Assembly (NCBI RefSeq): GCF_001598255.1
Contig: NZ_BCYP01000014.1
Coordinates: 1 to 64,000, forward strand
Length of the DNA stretch: 64,000 nt
Reading direction: 5' to 3'
Source of the DNA: Mitsuaria chitosanitabida ATCC BAA-476 = NBRC 102408
GTDB taxonomy: Bacteria; Pseudomonadota; Gammaproteobacteria; Burkholderiales; Burkholderiaceae_C
Under the pieces are notes generated by a model, which was not told the DNA's origin, did no database searches, and worked only from the letters and a program-made list of their open reading frames with translations. The position numbers and the translations under genes are program-made. Shown piece after piece: positions 58,613 to 64,000 of this stretch; position 1 is the stretch's first letter; each line of letters opens with the position of its first letter.

Positions 58613-59536
58613 ATGACCGATTTCGTTTCCCTGCTCCAGCAAGGCAATGCCTGGCTCTTCGTCCCCAGCGCGATTCTGCTGGGCGGCTTGCACGGTCTGG
58701 AGCCGGGGCACTCGAAGACGATGATGGCGGCCTTCATCGTCGCGATCCGCGGGACGCTGGGGCAGGCGGTCTTGCTGGGGCTGTCGGCGACGATCTCCCA
58801 CACGGCCGTGGTGTGGCTGGTCGCGCTGGCGGGGCTGCACTTCGGCCGCAACTGGAATGCCGAGACCACCGAGCCCTACTTCCAGGTCGCCTCTGGCGTC
58901 CTGATCCTGCTGGTGGCCGGATGGATGCTGTGGCGCACCTGGCGCGATCAGCATGGTCACGACCACGACCACGACCACGACCACGCGCATGGCCATGCGC
59001 ACGATCACAAGCACCCGCATGTCCCCGAGGGCCGCCACGATCATGATCAAGGGCACGGCCATGACGGTCACGGCCATGACGGTCACGCCCATCCCCATCC
59101 GCCTGCCACGCCCGCCCGGGCGCAGGCGTCGGTCGCGCTGGACCTGGGCGGCGACGGCTACCAGGACGCCCACGAACGGGCGCATGCCGCCGACATCCAA
59201 CGCCGCTTCGGCAATCGCCAGGTGACCACCGGCCAGATCATCGTCTTCGGTCTGACCGGCGGCCTGATCCCCTGCCCCGCCTCCATCACCGTGCTGCTGC
59301 TGTGCCTGCAGCTCAAGCAGTTCACGCTGGGCGCGGCCCTCGTGCTGTGCTTCAGCATCGGCCTGGCGCTGACCATGATCGCCTCCGGGGCGATGGCCGC
59401 CCTCTCCGTCAAGCATGTCTCCAAGCGCTGGTCCGGCTTCGGCGAGTTCGCCCGCAAGGCCCCGTACTTCTCGAGCGCGCTGATCATCCTGGTCGGTCTC
59501 TACGTCCTCTGGCACGGGGCCCGCGCGCTGCTCTGA
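58613..59536 (+). CDS. rcnA: Nickel/cobalt efflux protein RcnA
   Basis: A 307-residue inner-membrane exporter of the NicO family. Motifs: LLGGLHGLEPGHSKTMMAAFIVAIRGT (signature H-x-x-E-P-G-H-S-K), TISHTAVVWLVAL, then a cytoplasmic His/Asp/Gly-rich loop (residues about 120-165, with HDHDHDHDHAHGHAHDH) for metal sequestration, and GLTGGLIPCPASITVLLLCLQLKQ in the second half. About six helices. Expressed under RcnR control. Confidence 0.94.
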   Translation: MTDFVSLLQQGNAWLFVPSAILLGGLHGLEPGHSKTMMAAFIVAIRGTLGQAVLLGLSATISHTAVVWLVALAGLHFGRNWNAETTEPYFQVASGVLILLVAGWMLWRTWRDQHGHDHDHDHDHAHGHAHDHKHPHVPEGRHDHDQGHGHDGHGHDGHAHPHPPATPARAQASVALDLGGDGYQDAHERAHAADIQRRFGNRQVTTGQIIVFGLTGGLIPCPASITVLLLCLQLKQFTLGAALVLCFSIGLALTMIASGAMAALSVKHVSKRWSGFGEFARKAPYFSSALIILVGLYVLWHGARALL

Positions 59537-59617
59537 GGCCTTCGGGCCGCCGTCCGCTCACGCCTCGACACCGTCGAGCGATCGGAGGTGTCACCGAGCT
59601 GGCCGAGAATCACGGCC

Positions 59618-60229
59618 ATGAGAAAGCTGATTCAAAACCTGCACGACCGCCTGCCCGCCTGGGCCTCGGAGTGGCTGGACATCCTGGTGCCGACCATCGA
59701 GGTCGTGCTCATCGTGCTGGGCGCGTGGCTGCTGGTCCGCGTCGCGCGACTGCTGACGCGCCGGCTCACCGCCGCCTACGCGCTGCCCGTCACGGTCGCC
59801 ACCGTGTTCCTGCGCATCGTGGCCGCGCTGATCTACAGCGGCGCGCTGCTGTGGGCGCTGGAGCGCATGGGAGTGTCCGGCGGCGTGCTGTGGACGGCCT
59901 TCACCGGCTTCGCCACCGTCGGCGCGGTCGCGTTCTTCGCGGCCTGGAGCGTGCTGTCCAACCTGTTCTGCGCGCTGCTGATCTACGTGACCCGCGCCTT
60001 CCGCGTCGGCGACGTGGTCGAGCTGCTGGAGTCCGGTGACAAGCCCGGCATGAAGGGCCGCGTGGTCGAGATCAACCTCGTCTACACGACCCTGCTGGAG
60101 TCCGGCGACCACATCAACGGCTCCAGCCTGCAGCTGCCCAACAGCCTCTTCTTCCAGCGCGCGCTGCGCCGCTGGCACGGTCCGGCCGCCGACGAGATGG
60201 CCGTGCCGATGCATGAGATCAAGCTCTGA
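59618..60229 (+). CDS. Small MscS-like mechanosensitive channel protein
   Basis: A 203-residue membrane protein. Helix 1 (LVPTIEVVLIVLGAWLLV), helix 2 (VFLRIVAALIYSGALLWAL) and the pore-type helix (FATVGAVAFFAAWSVLSNLFCALLIYVTRAFRVGDVVEL, key parts FFAAWSVLSNL and RAFRVGD) match MscS TM1-3 and the first beta-strand; LQLPNSLFFQRALRR corresponds to the middle-domain P-N-x-x-x motif. The alpha-beta C-terminal vestibule of E. coli MscS (286 residues) is missing. It converges with the sensor kinase gene and overlaps it by 11 bp. ATG 59618 is chosen over a GTG at 59588. Confidence 0.82.
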   Translation: MRKLIQNLHDRLPAWASEWLDILVPTIEVVLIVLGAWLLVRVARLLTRRLTAAYALPVTVATVFLRIVAALIYSGALLWALERMGVSGGVLWTAFTGFATVGAVAFFAAWSVLSNLFCALLIYVTRAFRVGDVVELLESGDKPGMKGRVVEINLVYTTLLESGDHINGSSLQLPNSLFFQRALRRWHGPAADEMAVPMHEIKL

Positions 60230-61744
60230 GCGGCCCCGGGTCGATGCTGAATCCCACCGTCGTGACGCCGTCCGACGAACGCGCCTCGGCGCGCCCGCCG
60301 TGCATGCGCGCGACGGCGGCCACGATGGACAGGCCCAGGCCGTGATGGCGGCTCGCGCCTGAGCGCGAGGGGTCGACGCGATAGAAGCGGTCGAAGAGCC
60401 GCGGCAGATGCTTCGGCGCGATCGCCGCGCCGACATTGACGACGTCGATCCGGATCGGGCGCCCGCCGACGGCGCCTTGCCCCGCCGACATCGTCTCCGA
60501 CGCACCCGCACCGGCACCGGGGCTGGCGCTGGCGCTGACGCTGGCATCGACCGACCCGTCCGCGTCGGCGACGGCCCCGCGCGTGATCACCACCTCCACC
60601 ACGGTCCCGGGTGTCGCATAGCGGGTCGCGTTGCTGACCAGGTTGGCGATGGCGCGCTGGAGCAGCCCGGCGTCCACCCGCGCCCTCGCCTCGCCGCGCA
60701 CCACCGCGCCGAGGTGCGCCGCTCGCAGCCCGTCCTCGTGATAGTCGATGACCTCGGCGGCGAGCTCGCTCAGCTCGACCTCCTCCTCGCGGCTGGCCGT
60801 GGCGCCGCGCTGCGCGTTTGCCAGGAAGAGCATGTCCGCGACGATGCGCGCGATCCGATGCAGCTCCTCCAGGTTGGAGGCCAGCGCCTCCTTGAGCTCC
60901 TCCGGCGAGCGCGGCCGCCGAAGCGCCAGCTCGCAGCTGTTCACGAGGATCGCGATCGGGGTGTTGAGCTCGTGCGCCACGTCCGCGTTGAAGGACTCCA
61001 TCTGCCGGTAGGCGCCCGCCAGCCGGTCCAGCAGCTCGTTGATCTGCAGGATCAGCGGCTGCAGTTCCTCCACCTGATCGCGACCGTCCAATCGCAGCTC
61101 CAGACGATCGACGCCGACGGCCGCCGCCTGCTTCACCAGGGCGCGCAGCGGGGCCAGCTCGCGCCGGACACCGATGGCCGCGGCCGCCGACAGGACCACC
61201 GTTCCCCCGATCGCCGCCAAGATCAGCGTCCACCCCAGCCGCGCCAGCAGCGCGTCGTCCCGTCGCTTGTCGAAGACCAGCACCGCCGTGCCGCGGCCGC
61301 CGAGTTCCGCCGGCAGCGCCACGTCGAAGCGCAGCTGCTTGGCCCGCGCGCCCGCCGGCATCGGTCGGATCGGCGTGAGCAAGACCTGGCCCTCGCGGTC
61401 CGCGACGCGCAGCGTGAGCTCGTCATGCCCGGCCAGGAAGTCCGTGAGCAGGTGCCGCACGGCGGCCAGGTCATGGGCGCCGCGCTGCTCGGTGAGCAGG
61501 TGCGTGACGGCCTCGCGCTTCTGCGCGAGCGTCTCGTCCTGCCGCTGATCCAGGGTCAGGAAGATCACGAGGTAGACCGCCACGCAGACGGCCCCCAGGC
61601 CCGACATCGACTGCAAGGCCAGGCGGACGAGCAGTCGCAATCGGAGGCTGCCCGCGTGCCGCTCGCGGGCGTTCACGTGCTCGGGCACCTGAGCCCCCTT
61701 GTCCTCGGGCGCCGGCCTGGTCACCCGGGCGGTCTCGCGCGCGC

Positions 61745-61748
<4 letters not shown>
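60219..61748 (-). CDS. Heavy-metal-type sensor histidine kinase
   Basis: A 509-residue membrane kinase. Two helices (SGLGAVCVAVYLVIFLTL, about residues 50-67, and LILAAIGGTVVLSAAAAIGV, about 175-195) bound a periplasmic sensor; HAMP-like region, then H-box FNADVAHELNTPIAILVNS, N-box ANLVSNATRYATPGT, and G-boxes VVNVGAAI / RLFDRFYRVDPSRSGASRHHGLGLSIV. About 35 Ala/Ser/Gly residues are inserted between the N- and G1-boxes. The GTG start at 61748 overlaps the regulator stop (GTGA). Resembles CzcS/CusS/IrlS sensors. Confidence 0.92.

Positions 61749-64000
<2,252 letters not shown>

Overview
The window is very GC-rich, has a codon third position that is almost always G or C, and carries gene families typical of Betaproteobacteria: Bug-type tricarboxylate receptors, a box benzoyl-CoA epoxidase pathway with BoxR, PEP-CTERM sorting and succinyltransferase (ast) arginine catabolism. 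A member of the Burkholderiales, probably near Roseateles/Mitsuaria or the Leptothrix-Rubrivivax group, fits best; this is inference from gene content. No rRNA, tRNA or CRISPR array was seen.

Layout. 0-2 kb: end of an arginine succinyltransferase operon with two AstA-like subunits, followed by a decayed lipocalin fragment. 2-10.5 kb: housekeeping-like accessory genes (secreted serine hydrolase, GNAT, PaiB-like protein, a repeat-rich lipoprotein, a PAS/GGDEF diguanylate cyclase, LysR). 10.5-17.4 kb: six same-strand genes (acyl-CoA dehydrogenase, CaiB/BaiF CoA transferase, CitE-like lyase, MaoC hydratase, MmgE/PrpD protein and a Bug receptor), mostly with ATGA overlaps, which together read as a CoA-dependent branched dicarboxylate pathway. 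17.6-26.2 kb: LysR/EamA exporter pair around strong palindromes, a PEP-CTERM protein + S53-like peptidase + unknown secreted protein operon, and a TetR/MFS pair with a clear operator.

26-41 kb: two polar-amino-acid-type ABC importers (one lacking its ATPase, the other with permease and ATPase fused in one chain), a TonB-dependent receptor, three flavin-dependent luciferase-like monooxygenases, a GNAT acetyltransferase and an M20 deacylase. This set resembles the Bacillus N-acetylation-dependent S-(2-succino)cysteine / S-alkylcysteine salvage operons. The block from 32.1 to 40.5 kb is bracketed by two 472-bp cassettes in direct orientation, each a DUF559 (PD-(D/E)XK) nuclease gene enclosed by inverted REP-like hairpins; these cassettes are the most interesting structure in the window.

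41-57.8 kb: a TetA-like MFS pump, then a branched-chain-type ABC importer (livFGMH plus receptor) leading into the aerobic benzoate pathway: benzoate-CoA ligase and boxD on one strand, boxR-boxC-boxB-boxA and an alpha/beta hydrolase on the other, with TGCA-N6-TGCA operators in both control regions. 57.8-64 kb: REP hairpins and a 15-bp tandem repeat, then a metal-resistance region with rcnR/rcnA and their operators, a small MscS-like channel, and a two-component system downstream of a CzcA-like RND pump that runs off the window end. Sixteen REP-like hairpins (CCCTCTCCCGC-nn-GCGGGAGAGGG family) occur, nearly all from 31 kb onward.
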